NCBI GenBank assembly: GCA_963798795.1
Contig: CAWCUZ010000001.1
Span: 1,550,001-1,614,000 of the forward strand
Direction of reading: 5' to 3'
Source: CAWCUZ01 sp963798795
GTDB taxonomy: Bacteria; Acidobacteriota; Vicinamibacteria; Vicinamibacterales; SCN-69-37
Length of the DNA stretch: 64,000 nt
Shown here: in pieces, positions 9,996-18,709 of the stretch
Position numbering within the stretch: position 1 is the first letter of the stretch
Layout of the letters: the number at the start of each line of letters is the position of its first letter
The notes under the pieces: model-generated
Told to the model about the DNA's origin: nothing
The model's input: only the letters and a program-made list of their open reading frames with translations
Databases searched by the model: none
Program-made: the position numbers and the translations under genes

Positions 9996-12737
9996 ATGTC
10001 CGGCCGCCTGCGATTCGGAGATCGCCTGCTCGTGCGCCTGTACCCGCGCGAACTGCGCGAGGCGGCCGGCTGGGAGCTGGCGCGCGCGGCGCGCCAGTGC
10101 GTCGACCGCGAACGCCGGATCGGTGGAAGGGCCGGCGCGGCCCTGGCGCGCGTCCGGCTGATCGCCGACGCCGTCGCCACGGCGTTCGCCTGGCACGCAC
10201 CCCGGCTGTTCGACCGCACGCGTCACTACCGTTCCACGACCGAACCACCGCCGGCTCCGCGCCGCACGCGACCCGAGGCGTTCATGGACAACCTGCGCAA
10301 GGACCTCGTCTACACCCTGCGCGCGATCCGCCGGCAGCCCGGCTTCGCGCTCGTCGTCATCCTCATTCTCGCCCTCGGCATCGGCGCCAACACGGCCGTG
10401 TTCAGCGTGCTCAACGGCGTCGTGCTCAAGCCGCTGCCCTATCCCGAGCCCGAGCGGCTCGAGCTGGTCACGACGCAGTTCCCGACGATCGGGTTCGACC
10501 AGTTCTGGATGTCGCTGCCCGAGTTCGTCGAGTTCCGCGACCACAACCACGCGTTCGCGTCGGTCGGCGGCTACCGTGAAGGCACGGTCAACCTGATGGG
10601 GAGCGAGCAGCCGTCCCGCGCCGTCAGCGCGGTGGTGACGCCCGAGCTGATGCCGACGCTCGGCGTCCGTCCCGCGGCCGGCCGCTGGTTCACCGAGGCC
10701 GACTCGCTGCCCAATGCCGAACCGGTCGCGATCCTGTCGACGGAGCTCTGGCAGCGCACGTTCGGCAGCGACCCCGGCGTCGTCGGCCGCGTCGTCAAGG
10801 TGGACGACGCCGACACGCGCATCGTCGGCATCATGCCGCCGGGGTTCGACGTCCATGACGCGAACGTCAGGATCTGGCTGCCGCTGACGATCGATCCGTC
10901 CACGTTCCCGAATTCGCGCAGCAGTCATTTCCTCTATCTCATCGGCCGGCTGAAGCCGGGTGTCGACATCGAACAGGCCCGGTCCGACGCCGACACCCTG
11001 GTGCAGCAGTGGCGGACGTTCGCGCCGACGGGGCACATCCCGGATCCCGAGCGCCACCGGCTCCGCATCGATCCGCTCAAGGAGGACATGATCGGCGGCG
11101 TCCGGCTCACGCTCATGGTGCTGCAGGCCGCGGTGGCCTTCGTGCTGCTCATCGCGTGCGTGAACCTGGCGAACCTGCTCATCGCGCGCGCCGACGCGCG
11201 CATGCGCGAGTACGCCGTCCGCACGGCGCTCGGCGCCTCGCGCCGCCGGGTCTTCATGCAGCTCGTCACCGAGGGCGTCGTCCTGTCGCTGGCCGGGGCG
11301 GCCGCCGGCGTCGGGCTGGCGTGGGGCGGGCTGCAGTGGCTGGTGTCCGTGAATGCCGACGCGATCCCGCGCCTGGCCGACGTCACCCTCGACTGGCGGG
11401 TGCTCGGCTTCACGCTGCTGATTGCCGTGCTGACCGGCTTCGTCTTCGGTCTCGTGCCATTGTTGCGCCTCGGCCGCGGCATCAGCCAGTCGCTGCGCGA
11501 CACCGGCACGCGGTCGGCCGCGGGCGCCGTGCGCGCGCGCGTGCGGTCGGCGCTCGTCGTCGTCGAGACCGCCATGGCCGTTCTGCTCGTCGTCGGGGCC
11601 GGCCTGCTGCTGCGCAGCTTCTTCAACCTCACGCACCAGGACCTCGGCTTCGATCGGGCGCAGCTCACGACGTTCGGCATCGAGCTGCCCGGCCGCTACG
11701 ACGCACAGCACCGCGTTGCGTTCTACCAGGACCTCACGACGAAGCTGAACGCGCTGCCCGGGGTGACGTCGGCCGCGGCGATGTCGGGCCTGCCGCCGCT
11801 CAGGAACGTCAACGCGAACACCACCGATTTCGAGCACATTCCCAACATGCGCCCGGCGGGCAGCCTGCCGGTTGAAAACGTCGACTTCTGGCAGGGCGTC
11901 ACGGTCGGCTACGTCGACACGATGGGGATTCCGGTCGTCGAAGGGCGCGCGTTCGAGCCGGCGGACGTCGGCGGCGCGCCGGTGGCGATGGTCAACGAGG
12001 CGCTGGCGAAGAAGTTCTTCGAGGGGCGGGACCCGGTTGGCGGGCACGTCAAGCCCGGCTACGGCAACGACGAGCTCCCCTGGTTCACGATCGTGGGCGT
12101 GCTGAAGGACGTGAAACAGGGCGGCGTCGCCGCGGCGGCGGGCACGGAACTGTACCTGCTCGACGAACAGCTTCCACGCACGGTCGGGTTCGCCTACGGC
12201 TCGATGAATCTCGTCGTCCGGTCGACGCGCCCGCTCGACGAGCTGGCGCCGGAGTTCCGCGCCGCCGTCGCCGCGATCGACCCCACGCTGCCGCTCGACG
12301 ACCTGCGGTCGATGGACGAGGTGATCGGGGACGCCGTGGCGCGGCCGCACTTCCTCGCGCTGTTGACGGGACTGTTCGCGGGCCTCGCGCTCGTGCTCGC
12401 GGCGGTCGGCACCTACGGCATCCTGGCGTATCTGGTCGCCGAACGGCGCCAGGAGATCGGCATCCGCATGGCGCTGGGCGCCGATCGCGGGTCCATTCTC
12501 CGGCTGGTCCTCGTGCGCGGGCTGCTGCTCTCGGGCCTCGGCCTGGTCATCGGCCTGGCCGGCTCGGCCGCGCTTACGCGCACGCTCAGCAGCCTGCTCT
12601 TCAACGTCACGCCGACCGACCCGGCCACGCTGGCGGCCGTGGCGGGCGTGATCGCGCTGGTGGCCATGGCGGCGTGTCTGCTGCCGGCCTGGCGGGCAGC
12701 ACGAGTGGATCCGCTGGTGGTGCTCAGGGATACGTAG
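9996..12737 (+). CDS. ADOP-type ABC transporter permease (MacB/FtsX family)
   Basis: 913 residues. An ADOP-specific cytoplasmic extension (about 1-95, LYPRELREAAGWELARAARQ) precedes a MacB-type permease. The latter has TM1 at ILILALGIGANTAVFSVLNG, a large periplasmic core domain, a central TM bundle (about 370-480), a second periplasmic domain, and C-terminal TMs with ERRQEIGIRMALGA and a final VDPLVVLRDT. MacB-type permeases transmit force across the membrane rather than forming a classical channel. ADOPs typically lack an adjacent ATPase, as here, so a shared ATPase elsewhere would be needed. The substrate is unknown. The gene follows its PadR regulator directly. Confidence 0.93.
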   Translation: MSGRLRFGDRLLVRLYPRELREAAGWELARAARQCVDRERRIGGRAGAALARVRLIADAVATAFAWHAPRLFDRTRHYRSTTEPPPAPRRTRPEAFMDNLRKDLVYTLRAIRRQPGFALVVILILALGIGANTAVFSVLNGVVLKPLPYPEPERLELVTTQFPTIGFDQFWMSLPEFVEFRDHNHAFASVGGYREGTVNLMGSEQPSRAVSAVVTPELMPTLGVRPAAGRWFTEADSLPNAEPVAILSTELWQRTFGSDPGVVGRVVKVDDADTRIVGIMPPGFDVHDANVRIWLPLTIDPSTFPNSRSSHFLYLIGRLKPGVDIEQARSDADTLVQQWRTFAPTGHIPDPERHRLRIDPLKEDMIGGVRLTLMVLQAAVAFVLLIACVNLANLLIARADARMREYAVRTALGASRRRVFMQLVTEGVVLSLAGAAAGVGLAWGGLQWLVSVNADAIPRLADVTLDWRVLGFTLLIAVLTGFVFGLVPLLRLGRGISQSLRDTGTRSAAGAVRARVRSALVVVETAMAVLLVVGAGLLLRSFFNLTHQDLGFDRAQLTTFGIELPGRYDAQHRVAFYQDLTTKLNALPGVTSAAAMSGLPPLRNVNANTTDFEHIPNMRPAGSLPVENVDFWQGVTVGYVDTMGIPVVEGRAFEPADVGGAPVAMVNEALAKKFFEGRDPVGGHVKPGYGNDELPWFTIVGVLKDVKQGGVAAAAGTELYLLDEQLPRTVGFAYGSMNLVVRSTRPLDELAPEFRAAVAAIDPTLPLDDLRSMDEVIGDAVARPHFLALLTGLFAGLALVLAAVGTYGILAYLVAERRQEIGIRMALGADRGSILRLVLVRGLLLSGLGLVIGLAGSAALTRTLSSLLFNVTPTDPATLAAVAGVIALVAMAACLLPAWRAARVDPLVVLRDT

Positions 12738-12829
12738 GCGCGACTGGGCACCTCGAGCTGCGCGTGGGTGCTCCCCGCAGGAATCAGGGTCGTCGCCAAA
12801 CCGGCGTCCCACTGCCAGAGAAACACCTG

Positions 12830-12945
12830 GGCCGGCGCGCGGGCGGTGGATTGGACCCGTGATGCAGAGCCTTCAGAACGAGCACGGCGCAGGTCGCCAG
12901 AATCGCCAGCGTCGTGAGACGCTTTGACCGTGCCGGGCGAAGTCA
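12830..12945 (-). pseudogene. Fragment of a DsbA-like oxidoreductase (N-terminal anchor)
   Basis: On the minus strand the bases encode LTTLAILATCAVLVLKALHH followed by GSNPPPA. This is almost identical to the membrane anchor of the DsbA-like protein at 15871-16680. An in-frame TGA lies just upstream and the thioredoxin domain with CxxC is absent. The piece lies between the ends of the two convergent ADOP genes. It is a relic of a third copy of the DsbA gene family of this region. Confidence 0.7.
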
Positions 12946-12977
12946 CACCTGGCAGCCTCCGCTTTGCCGGCATCGAT

Positions 12978-15305
12978 TCACTCCATCCGCAGCGCGATTG
13001 CGGGCGCAATGCGCGTGGCGCGCCAGCCGGAAGCAATGGCTGTCAGGGTCATTGTGGCGAGCACAACGCCACCTGAGAGGGTCGCCGTCGCCCAGTCACC
13101 GGGCACGATCCCGAAGATCAGGCCCGAGAGGCCTTTTGAAAGCCACCGACCGACGAGCAGTCCGACGAGGCCGCCACCGCACGCTGCTACGCAGGTCTCG
13201 CCCGCCACCAGCGCGAGCACATGCGGTCGTCTGGCGCCCGCGACCAACCGAATAGCAATCTCGCGTCTTCGCCGTGCCACGTTGAATGTAACCATCATTA
13301 CCAGACCCGCCAACGAGACACACATTCCAACTACGGCAAACCCGGTCAGCATCACCGTGCCAAAGGTGCGTTGCCGCACCGTCTGCAGCAGCCGCTGGCC
13401 CAGGGTTTCCACATCGACAACACGGGCGTCTCGATCCAGGCGGTTGAGCGCGGCACCGATACGGTCACGCACTGCGTGCACTCCGCGTGCGGCACCATCG
13501 CTCCGAACGATGAAGACGGCACGGAAGACGAACCGCGGGAGTGACATGCTGAAGAGTGTCGGACGATGGCCGTTGGCCAGTCCATGGTCCAGCGCGTCAC
13601 GCACAACGCCGACGATACGGCCTCGAGACGGCCCCACCTGCAACGGATAACCGACGGCGGCTTGGCCACCCAAATATCGCTCGACGAATGCCTGATTCAC
13701 GACGAAGCCACGGTCCGGCACGTCGGCGTCGCCGAGAAAACGCCCCGCAACCAGCGACATTCCGGTGGCCTCGAAGAACCCTGGGGCCACCATTGTATGG
13801 TCCACGAGAAGATGCCGCCCATCGACCACGGCTGCCGAACGCGAAACCGCACCGTCGGCCAACGGGCCGGTCGTGGCGGACACTGAGCGCACGCCAGGAA
13901 CGCGCCGCAAGGCCTCGAGAAACGGCGCCAGGTCACGGGGACGCGGATCGACGGCTCCCGCCATTGTGAAATCCACGGTCGCAGCCAGCGCGTTTGGGTC
14001 GTAGCCCGACTCCTGCGCCGTGAGAATGGAGTACGATCGAACGACCATTCCTGCGGCAACCGCAAGCACCAGTGTCAGGGCGGCTTGGGCGGCTGCCAGC
14101 GCGGCGCGAGCAACTGCCAGCCTGCGCGGTGAGCGTCTGCCCGGTGCCACCCGCCCTTCCCACCGCGCCGCTGCCGCCGCCGCCACCGCTGCGGCCAGGC
14201 TAACCGTCACGACGATGCCCGCACCAAACAGCACACCGTCCACCGTGATGTAGGGGACCCCGAACCGAAGGTACGCAGTGGGAATCGTCCTTACTACGAC
14301 CGTCGCTGTGAGGCACGATAAGACCGAACCGGCGAACCCGGCAGCCGCCAGCAGCAGGAACGCCTCGCACCACCAGAGTCTGGCAATCTCGACCGGGCTG
14401 GCGCCGAGCGCCTCGCGCGTCGCCGTCTCGCCGGCACATCGCAGTCCGCGCGCGATCATGAGGTTCGTCACGAACCCGAGGCACACGACTAGAAGCAGCA
14501 CAGCGCTGCCGAACGCGCCAAGAGCCAACGGGCGGAGGTCGCGCGTCATCACATCCGCCAGCCGCTCGATTCGCACGGGAACAGGGGGGCCCGGGCGGTC
14601 CGCAGGCGACAGTGCGGCACGAGCCGCCTCGATCGAGACTCCAGGCACCAGCCTGGCGAATACCCGCGATGCCACCAGGTAGTCTGACGTGCCCTCGCGA
14701 CGGAGCAGCGGGACCGGCTGTGCGACGATCAGCCCGTCGATGGCTGCCATCCAGGTCGGATCGGGAAACACGAAAGATGCGGGTAGCACACCGGCAATGC
14801 GCACCTCTCGATCGTCACGGGTGACGAGGGACGCGCCTGGCGCGCGCAAGTGGTCTGGAAGCAGGGCGCTGCCGCTTGCCGTGAGGAACAGCCAGGTTGC
14901 GCCGTCTGTCTGCATGGCAGCGAGGTCAGGCGCAAGACCCGCCGGCTGCAGAACCTGCAGAAAGCTGGGCGTGACTTCGAACGTACGGAGAGGCAGGGTT
15001 TGATCCGGCAGCGTCAGCAGGAGCGTCCGGTTCCCCTGCACGGCGGCCACACTGCTGAATACTGACGTCCTGGCTTGCCAGGACTCGAGCGACGGCCCCA
15101 GTTGTGCGGTCGCCAGTCGATCAATCCCGATCCGCACCAACTCGCCGGGTCGCGTGAAGGGCAGCGTCTTCAGCACATACGGCTCGGTCAGCGAAAACAC
15201 GAACATGGCGCACCCGAGCCCGGCGGCTAGAGTGGCCACGATGGCAGATGAGGACCGCGGTTCCCGCGCGATCCTGCGCCAGGCAGACCTCAGATCCGAT
15301 CGCAA
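12978..15305 (-). CDS. Divergent ADOP/MacB-type ABC permease
   Basis: 775 residues from a TTG at 15305 preceded by a strong GGAGG. It has the ADOP/MacB layout: a first TM (VATLAAGLGCAMFVFSLTEP), a periplasmic domain, a central TM bundle, a second periplasmic domain, and C-terminal TMs with ARRRREIAIRLVAGARRPHV. The canonical ALGIGANTAIFS and ALGA signatures are eroded (AAGLGCAMFVFS, LVAGA), and the ADOP amino-terminal extension is missing. It lies 153 bases downstream of the small Cys-rich secreted protein and the DsbA-like gene on the same strand, so it could belong to that module. No PadR gene accompanies it. Confidence 0.85.
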   Translation of the reverse strand: MRSDLRSAWRRIAREPRSSSAIVATLAAGLGCAMFVFSLTEPYVLKTLPFTRPGELVRIGIDRLATAQLGPSLESWQARTSVFSSVAAVQGNRTLLLTLPDQTLPLRTFEVTPSFLQVLQPAGLAPDLAAMQTDGATWLFLTASGSALLPDHLRAPGASLVTRDDREVRIAGVLPASFVFPDPTWMAAIDGLIVAQPVPLLRREGTSDYLVASRVFARLVPGVSIEAARAALSPADRPGPPVPVRIERLADVMTRDLRPLALGAFGSAVLLLVVCLGFVTNLMIARGLRCAGETATREALGASPVEIARLWWCEAFLLLAAAGFAGSVLSCLTATVVVRTIPTAYLRFGVPYITVDGVLFGAGIVVTVSLAAAVAAAAAARWEGRVAPGRRSPRRLAVARAALAAAQAALTLVLAVAAGMVVRSYSILTAQESGYDPNALAATVDFTMAGAVDPRPRDLAPFLEALRRVPGVRSVSATTGPLADGAVSRSAAVVDGRHLLVDHTMVAPGFFEATGMSLVAGRFLGDADVPDRGFVVNQAFVERYLGGQAAVGYPLQVGPSRGRIVGVVRDALDHGLANGHRPTLFSMSLPRFVFRAVFIVRSDGAARGVHAVRDRIGAALNRLDRDARVVDVETLGQRLLQTVRQRTFGTVMLTGFAVVGMCVSLAGLVMMVTFNVARRRREIAIRLVAGARRPHVLALVAGETCVAACGGGLVGLLVGRWLSKGLSGLIFGIVPGDWATATLSGGVVLATMTLTAIASGWRATRIAPAIALRME

Positions 15306-15458
15306 CCCTCAAACCTCCGGGGAGACGCTACATCCTGCTGCCGGCCGTCAGCAAGGTCAGCGCCGACCGGTTCCCGGCGCGGCCAACGCACCGGCCCAGG
15401 GTTCCGCGCATACCGCCCGGCGCGAGCGGGTTCGGCCCGGGCCAGCTTCTCGGCACAG

Positions 15459-15752
15459 TCAGACGGGATCGTCGTTGCAGTCACAGTACCCTATCGTCGG
15501 CGTTCCGCCCTGTTCTGGATCACAGTAGTACCTGCGCACGTACCGCCAATCCCCCATGCCAAGTGGATCGCACTCCCAACCGCAGTACGCCTCTTGAAAA
15601 GAACACTCACTGTCGCAGTTGACCCAATAGAAATCTGGGTAGACTCCGCTCCAGCAGGTTTCCTCACGTGTCGCCATTCCCGCCTTTGGGCCTGGCTGCC
15701 AATAGAGCAGCGCGACCAATATGCAGAATGTGACGTTTCGAATGGTTCTCAT
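15459..15752 (-). CDS. Small secreted cysteine-rich protein (copy A)
   Basis: 97 residues. Residues 1-25 read as a signal peptide (RNVTFCILVALLYWQPG, then PKAG). The mature part of about 70 residues has eight cysteines and ends with GYCDCNDDPV. It is rich in Trp/Tyr and acidic residues. The gene follows the DsbA-like oxidoreductase on the same strand (118-base gap). A second small Cys-rich protein (22101-22445) follows a second DsbA gene copy and also ends with an aromatic-C-x-C motif. I do not recognise the family. The genetic pairing suggests an exported disulfide-bonded protein whose bonds are made by its neighbour. Confidence 0.72.
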   Translation of the reverse strand: MRTIRNVTFCILVALLYWQPGPKAGMATREETCWSGVYPDFYWVNCDSECSFQEAYCGWECDPLGMGDWRYVRRYYCDPEQGGTPTIGYCDCNDDPV

Positions 15753-15870
15753 CGCTCATCTCCTATCGATCTCATGACGGAGGCATCTGGAGGATCAACC
15801 ACTGACCCATCCCCGCCTTCATGTCCATCCTCTGCCTCAGCACCGGGCGCTTGCGGCACAACCACGTTCG

Positions 15871-16680
15871 CTATTGCGCAACGGCTGATGGCGCCCTTCG
15901 ACTCCGCCTGCGCAATGCGGCTGTCACTGTTCCTGCTAGCATTCCTGCCAGAATCACTCCTGAAGCCAGCATCAAGCCGAGCCTGATACGCCTCGTCGGA
16001 GTCGCCGCGTTCTCGACCGCGGTCGCGAAGTCCCCAGCAGGTCTCGCACCATTGAGAATCGCGCGGGCTTTCATGCGCCCGTCCGCCTCCACGGTTCCGA
16101 CGAGGAACGTCGGCGTGCTCGTCAGCCGGAGCGACGCCGCGAGCGCGGCATCCTGTTTGATCGCGGCGTCGGATCCGGCCAGGCACGCCGCGAACGGGCG
16201 TTCATCCAGGCCGATCGTGCGTGCGCGCACGGTGAGGCTTGTGTCATCCAGATGCGCCTGGCCTCCGAACAGCGCGTCGTGCATCTCCCAGAACCTGCCC
16301 TGCTCTCCGGCGCACGCGGCGGCTTTGGCCGCCGGCATCGCGCGCGGGTGCAGCTTCTCCAGCGGCAGGTGACGGAACACCAGGAACGCCTGACCGGTGC
16401 GAATGTAGTTCGCCTCCAACGCAGGCAGCGTGTCGCGCACGAAGCGCGCGCAGAACGGACACTGGAAGTCGGAGAACTCGATGATGGCCACCGGCGCGTT
16501 GGGATCGCCCTTGATGGGGGCGTCCGAGATGTCGATCGGCTCGGTCGGGACTGCCGGCGTTGGCGGTGGATTGGGACCGTGATGTAGAGCCTTCAGGACG
16601 AGCACAGCACAGGTCGCGAGAATGACCAGCGTGGTGATCAGATCCAGCGCGAACCGAACCCGGGGAGAATTGAACGCCAT
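15871..16680 (-). CDS. DsbA-family thiol-disulfide oxidoreductase with N- and C-terminal membrane segments
   Basis: 269 residues. Residues 11-31 form a TM anchor (ALDLITTLVILATCAVLVLK). A DsbA/Fernandez-type thioredoxin domain runs from about 50 to 215 with FSDFQCPFC (Cys74, Cys77) and a cis-Pro STPTFLVG region. A second hydrophobic segment at about 230-256 (LGLMLASGVILAGMLAGTV) is followed by an Arg-rich tail. CPFC in this setting is typical of periplasmic oxidases or isomerases that introduce disulfides. The next gene on the strand encodes a secreted Cys-rich protein, its probable substrate. Two damaged paralogues lie at 12830-12945 and 22483-22880. Confidence 0.9.
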   Translation of the reverse strand: MAFNSPRVRFALDLITTLVILATCAVLVLKALHHGPNPPPTPAVPTEPIDISDAPIKGDPNAPVAIIEFSDFQCPFCARFVRDTLPALEANYIRTGQAFLVFRHLPLEKLHPRAMPAAKAAACAGEQGRFWEMHDALFGGQAHLDDTSLTVRARTIGLDERPFAACLAGSDAAIKQDAALAASLRLTSTPTFLVGTVEADGRMKARAILNGARPAGDFATAVENAATPTRRIRLGLMLASGVILAGMLAGTVTAALRRRSRRAPSAVAQ

Positions 16681-16951
16681 TGCTCATAGAGACACCGCCG
16701 CGCGTGGAATTCGTCGCCGCTGTCGCTGGTGTCCGTTACTGTCTCTTGCCGTCCGTCAGGCATCGAGTTCCGTGTGTGTACGGCAAGAGCCGGCGGTCTT
16801 GTACGCCGCACACCGTGCCATGCTCGCACGGCCGCTCGCAGCCGGTTCGCCCGATGCCCGTGCACGCTCAGGTTGGAGTTGACAGCGCCGGTCACACGCG
16901 CGGTGATGCCAGAGCGCTCTCGGCTCCCGGCCCCGGGCTCTCGGCCCCGGC

Positions 16952-17167
16952 CTACTCCGGAGAGATCCGGATCGAACGCCAGCGGGCGTACGCGCGACGA
17001 ACATAGGCCAGACGCTCCGCCGGCGTCGGATACCTTCGGCGGAACCAGCGCACGAGTTCCAGCACCGCCTCCCGTTCTTCGGCTGTGACAGGCGCCTCGA
17101 GATAGCGCCGCGCCTCGTCGGCCGTGAGGACGCGATTCACCTCCGCCGCCAGCGCGTCTCCGGTCAT
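16952..17167 (-). CDS. Small hypothetical protein, partner of the nucleotidyltransferase-like gene
   Basis: 71 residues, charged and predicted helical (LTADEARRYLEAPVTAEERE, then AVLELVRWFRRRYPTPAERLAY). It overlaps the end of the 17164-17652 gene by ATGA, so the two are translated as a pair. The two-gene layout fits a toxin-antitoxin-like unit. A 65-base piece of this gene, about 94% identical, is found again at 18625-18689. The 271 bases between this gene's end (16952) and the DsbA start hold no gene that I can support, only CGGCTCCCGGCCCCGG-type repeats. Confidence 0.6.
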   Translation of the reverse strand: MTGDALAAEVNRVLTADEARRYLEAPVTAEEREAVLELVRWFRRRYPTPAERLAYVRRAYARWRSIRISPE

Positions 17168-17652
17168 GTTCCGCCCTCCGTGCCACCGTCGCTCTCGAGC
17201 AGGCGCAGCAGCCGCAGGTCCTCGAGGTCCTTCGGTCGTCCACTGAAGCTCTTCGTGCGGATCAGATCCGAATGGCTCGGCAGATGCACGTCGACACCGG
17301 GCGCCACCGTGATGGCGCGCCGGCGCGCCCAGACGTCATCGAACGCCACCACTTCCCCGCCGAGGGTCGGTGCCGCCCGAGCGACGAGCACGTCGACATG
17401 CTCATCGTTCTCGAGCACGTAGCGGCCGCGCCGCCGGGCCTCCTCGGGCGTCATCGTCGGCCGCAGGTCGAGATGCCGGAGCGAGTCGTTGAAGCGCTGC
17501 ATGTCATCGATCGCAATCCAGAAATCGTAGTCCGCCGTGAGCACGGGCAACCCCAGCAGCACCAGCGCGCGGCGGCCGATGAGCACCGCCCGGGCGCCGC
17601 CCGCCTGAATCGCGCGAAAGAACGCGATCTCGTCGAACTCCGTGGCCCGCAT
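17164..17652 (-). CDS. Nucleotidyltransferase-fold protein (AbiEii/MNT-like)
   Basis: 162 residues. LIGRRALVLLGLPVLTADYDFWI gives the beta-strand plus D-x-D arrangement of the pol-beta nucleotidyltransferase superfamily. Later blocks (DEHVDVLVARAAPTLGGEVV, then LPSHSDLIRTKSFSGRPKDL with DLEDL) resemble AbiEii/DUF6036-type proteins that use a lysine and an acidic residue after the D-x-D. The first glycine motif is GRRAL instead of GGxA, so catalytic competence is uncertain. It is coupled by ATGA to the 71-residue gene at 16952. Such enzymes are often the toxin or antitoxin partner in abortive-infection-type modules. Confidence 0.72.
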   Translation of the reverse strand: MRATEFDEIAFFRAIQAGGARAVLIGRRALVLLGLPVLTADYDFWIAIDDMQRFNDSLRHLDLRPTMTPEEARRRGRYVLENDEHVDVLVARAAPTLGGEVVAFDDVWARRRAITVAPGVDVHLPSHSDLIRTKSFSGRPKDLEDLRLLRLLESDGGTEGGT

Positions 17653-17734
17653 GGCGGACGATTATACGTGCCGGCGACCGGCCGGCGGATGCTTGCCGCT
17701 CGCGGCACCTGGCGCGCGTCCGGCGCGGCCGGAG

Positions 17735-17805
17735 GTGAAGTTCTGGGACACGTCCGCGCTCGTCCCGCTCCTTCTCGACGAGCCTGCCACGCCGGCGATG
17801 CGGCG
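17735..17805 (+). pseudogene. PIN-domain toxin fragment (N-terminal 23 codons)
   Basis: A GTG with GGAGG just before it starts VKFWDTSALVPLLLDEPATP, a typical PIN/VapC N-terminus with the first catalytic Asp. Similarity stops after about 23 codons, where the sequence runs into the 3' end of the opposite-strand PIN gene. It is a truncated toxin left by rearrangement in this cluster. Confidence 0.6.
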
Positions 17806-17818
17806 TCGAGAACGTGAG

Positions 17819-18316
17819 CTACTCGATGGCGTAGCCCAGCGCGCGGGCGTTGTGCCGGACGCGCGTGTCGCGCGTCACGATGGTCACGAGCTGCGGCGGC
17901 TCATCGAGCAGTTCGGCCGTCGCCAGGTGCACCGCGTCCAGCGTGCGAATCGGCTCGACCGGAAACGGCCGTCCCACGCGCGTGAGAATGGACTCAGTGA
18001 CCGCGACCACGTCGCACCGCCGCGCGAACGACGCGATGCTGCGCACGGCGGCGCGCTCTTCCGCCGCGGTGATGCGGCCCGTGGCGCGAGCGCGGACGAT
18101 GGCGCGCGCGGCTTCCGCCAGCGTCAGGGCCGAGGTCACACGGTGGCCCGCCGCGCGCGGGGCCGCCCGTGCGGCCGCGTCGCGTTCCAGCAGGGCGGCC
18201 ACGATGGCGCTGGTCTCCAGGTATCGAATCGGCGCCCGCGTGGCCGCCGAAGATGAACGCACGGCGGCGCCGCGCCTGCCGCGGGGCGGCACGGTCCGGC
18301 GGCTAGTCTTCGCCAC
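17819..18316 (-). CDS. PIN-domain ribonuclease toxin (VapC-like)
   Basis: 165 residues. The PIN fold starts near residue 31 with RYLETSAIVAALL and ends with RTLDAVHLATAEL and VTRDTRVRHNARALG, which hold the conserved acidic residues. The first Asp of the usual YLDTSA is Glu here. VapC toxins cleave RNA and are neutralised by the antitoxin translated just before them. The gene overlaps the upstream Phd/YefM-like antitoxin by 14 bases. The first 30 residues are Arg-rich and may not be translated; an internal start would give the usual 130-135 residue length. Confidence 0.82.
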   Translation of the reverse strand: MAKTSRRTVPPRGRRGAAVRSSSAATRAPIRYLETSAIVAALLERDAAARAAPRAAGHRVTSALTLAEAARAIVRARATGRITAAEERAAVRSIASFARRCDVVAVTESILTRVGRPFPVEPIRTLDAVHLATAELLDEPPQLVTIVTRDTRVRHNARALGYAIE

Positions 18317-18590
18317 GGTCGCTATCGATCAAGGCGGCGGCCGTGCCCGGCGGGAGTTGGACGTCCGGCCATCCCGCGATCGGATCACCGCTCTCGAGCG
18401 CCGGCCGGATGATGCCGGCCGCGACCAGTTCGTCGTACCCGCTCCGGCGTCCGCTCTTCGCCTGAGAGGACGGGGGCACGAGTTCAGCCACCACCCGGCC
18501 GTGGGCGGTGACCGCGATGCGCTCGCCGGTCTCGACCCGGCGGATGTATCGGCTCAGGTTGTCCTTCAGCTCGCGGATCGCGGCCTGCAT
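18303..18590 (-). CDS. Phd/YefM-family antitoxin (VapB-like)
   Basis: 95 residues from the ATG at 18590. The N-terminus MQAAIRELKDNLSRYIRRV followed by GERIAVTAHGRVVAEL is the Phd/YefM DNA-binding fold. The remaining part (ESGDPIAGWPDVQLPPG) is the toxin-binding tail. Two earlier in-frame ATGs exist (18593, 18617). I prefer 18590 or 18593 because the palindrome at 18598-18611 then sits directly upstream as an autoregulatory operator. The gene forms an operon with the PIN toxin. Confidence 0.82.
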   Translation of the reverse strand: MQAAIRELKDNLSRYIRRVETGERIAVTAHGRVVAELVPPSSQAKSGRRSGYDELVAAGIIRPALESGDPIAGWPDVQLPPGTAAALIDSDRGED

Positions 18591-18597
18591 CATCCAA

Positions 18598-18611
18598 ATA
18601 TCGCTAGATAT
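18598..18611. promoter_or_regulatory. Palindrome ATATC-GCTA-GATAT upstream of the antitoxin, likely operator
   Basis: Perfect 5-base arms in a locally AT-rich stretch, 5-8 bases before the antitoxin start. Type II antitoxins normally repress their own promoter through such short palindromes. Confidence 0.5.
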
Positions 18612-18624
18612 GGCCACATGTGCA

Positions 18625-18689
18625 AGCGCACGAGTTCCAGCACCGCTTCCCGTTCTTCGGCTGGAACAGGCGCCTCGAGATAGCGTCGC
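18625..18689 (-). pseudogene. Duplicated fragment of the 71-residue gene at 16952-17167
   Basis: 65 bases match 17047-17111 with about four differences, in the same orientation. The piece lies between the toxin-antitoxin operon and the end of the carboxypeptidase-regulatory-like gene. It marks a past duplication or recombination in this cluster. Confidence 0.75.
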
Positions 18690-18709
18690 AGACTGACCGC
18701 GCGTGGGCT

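Noticed and set aside
9978..12812. A 944-residue minus-strand frame opposite the ADOP permease
   Set aside because: Composition (Arg, Asp, His, Gln, Glu) is that of an antisense shadow. The plus strand encodes a clear permease.
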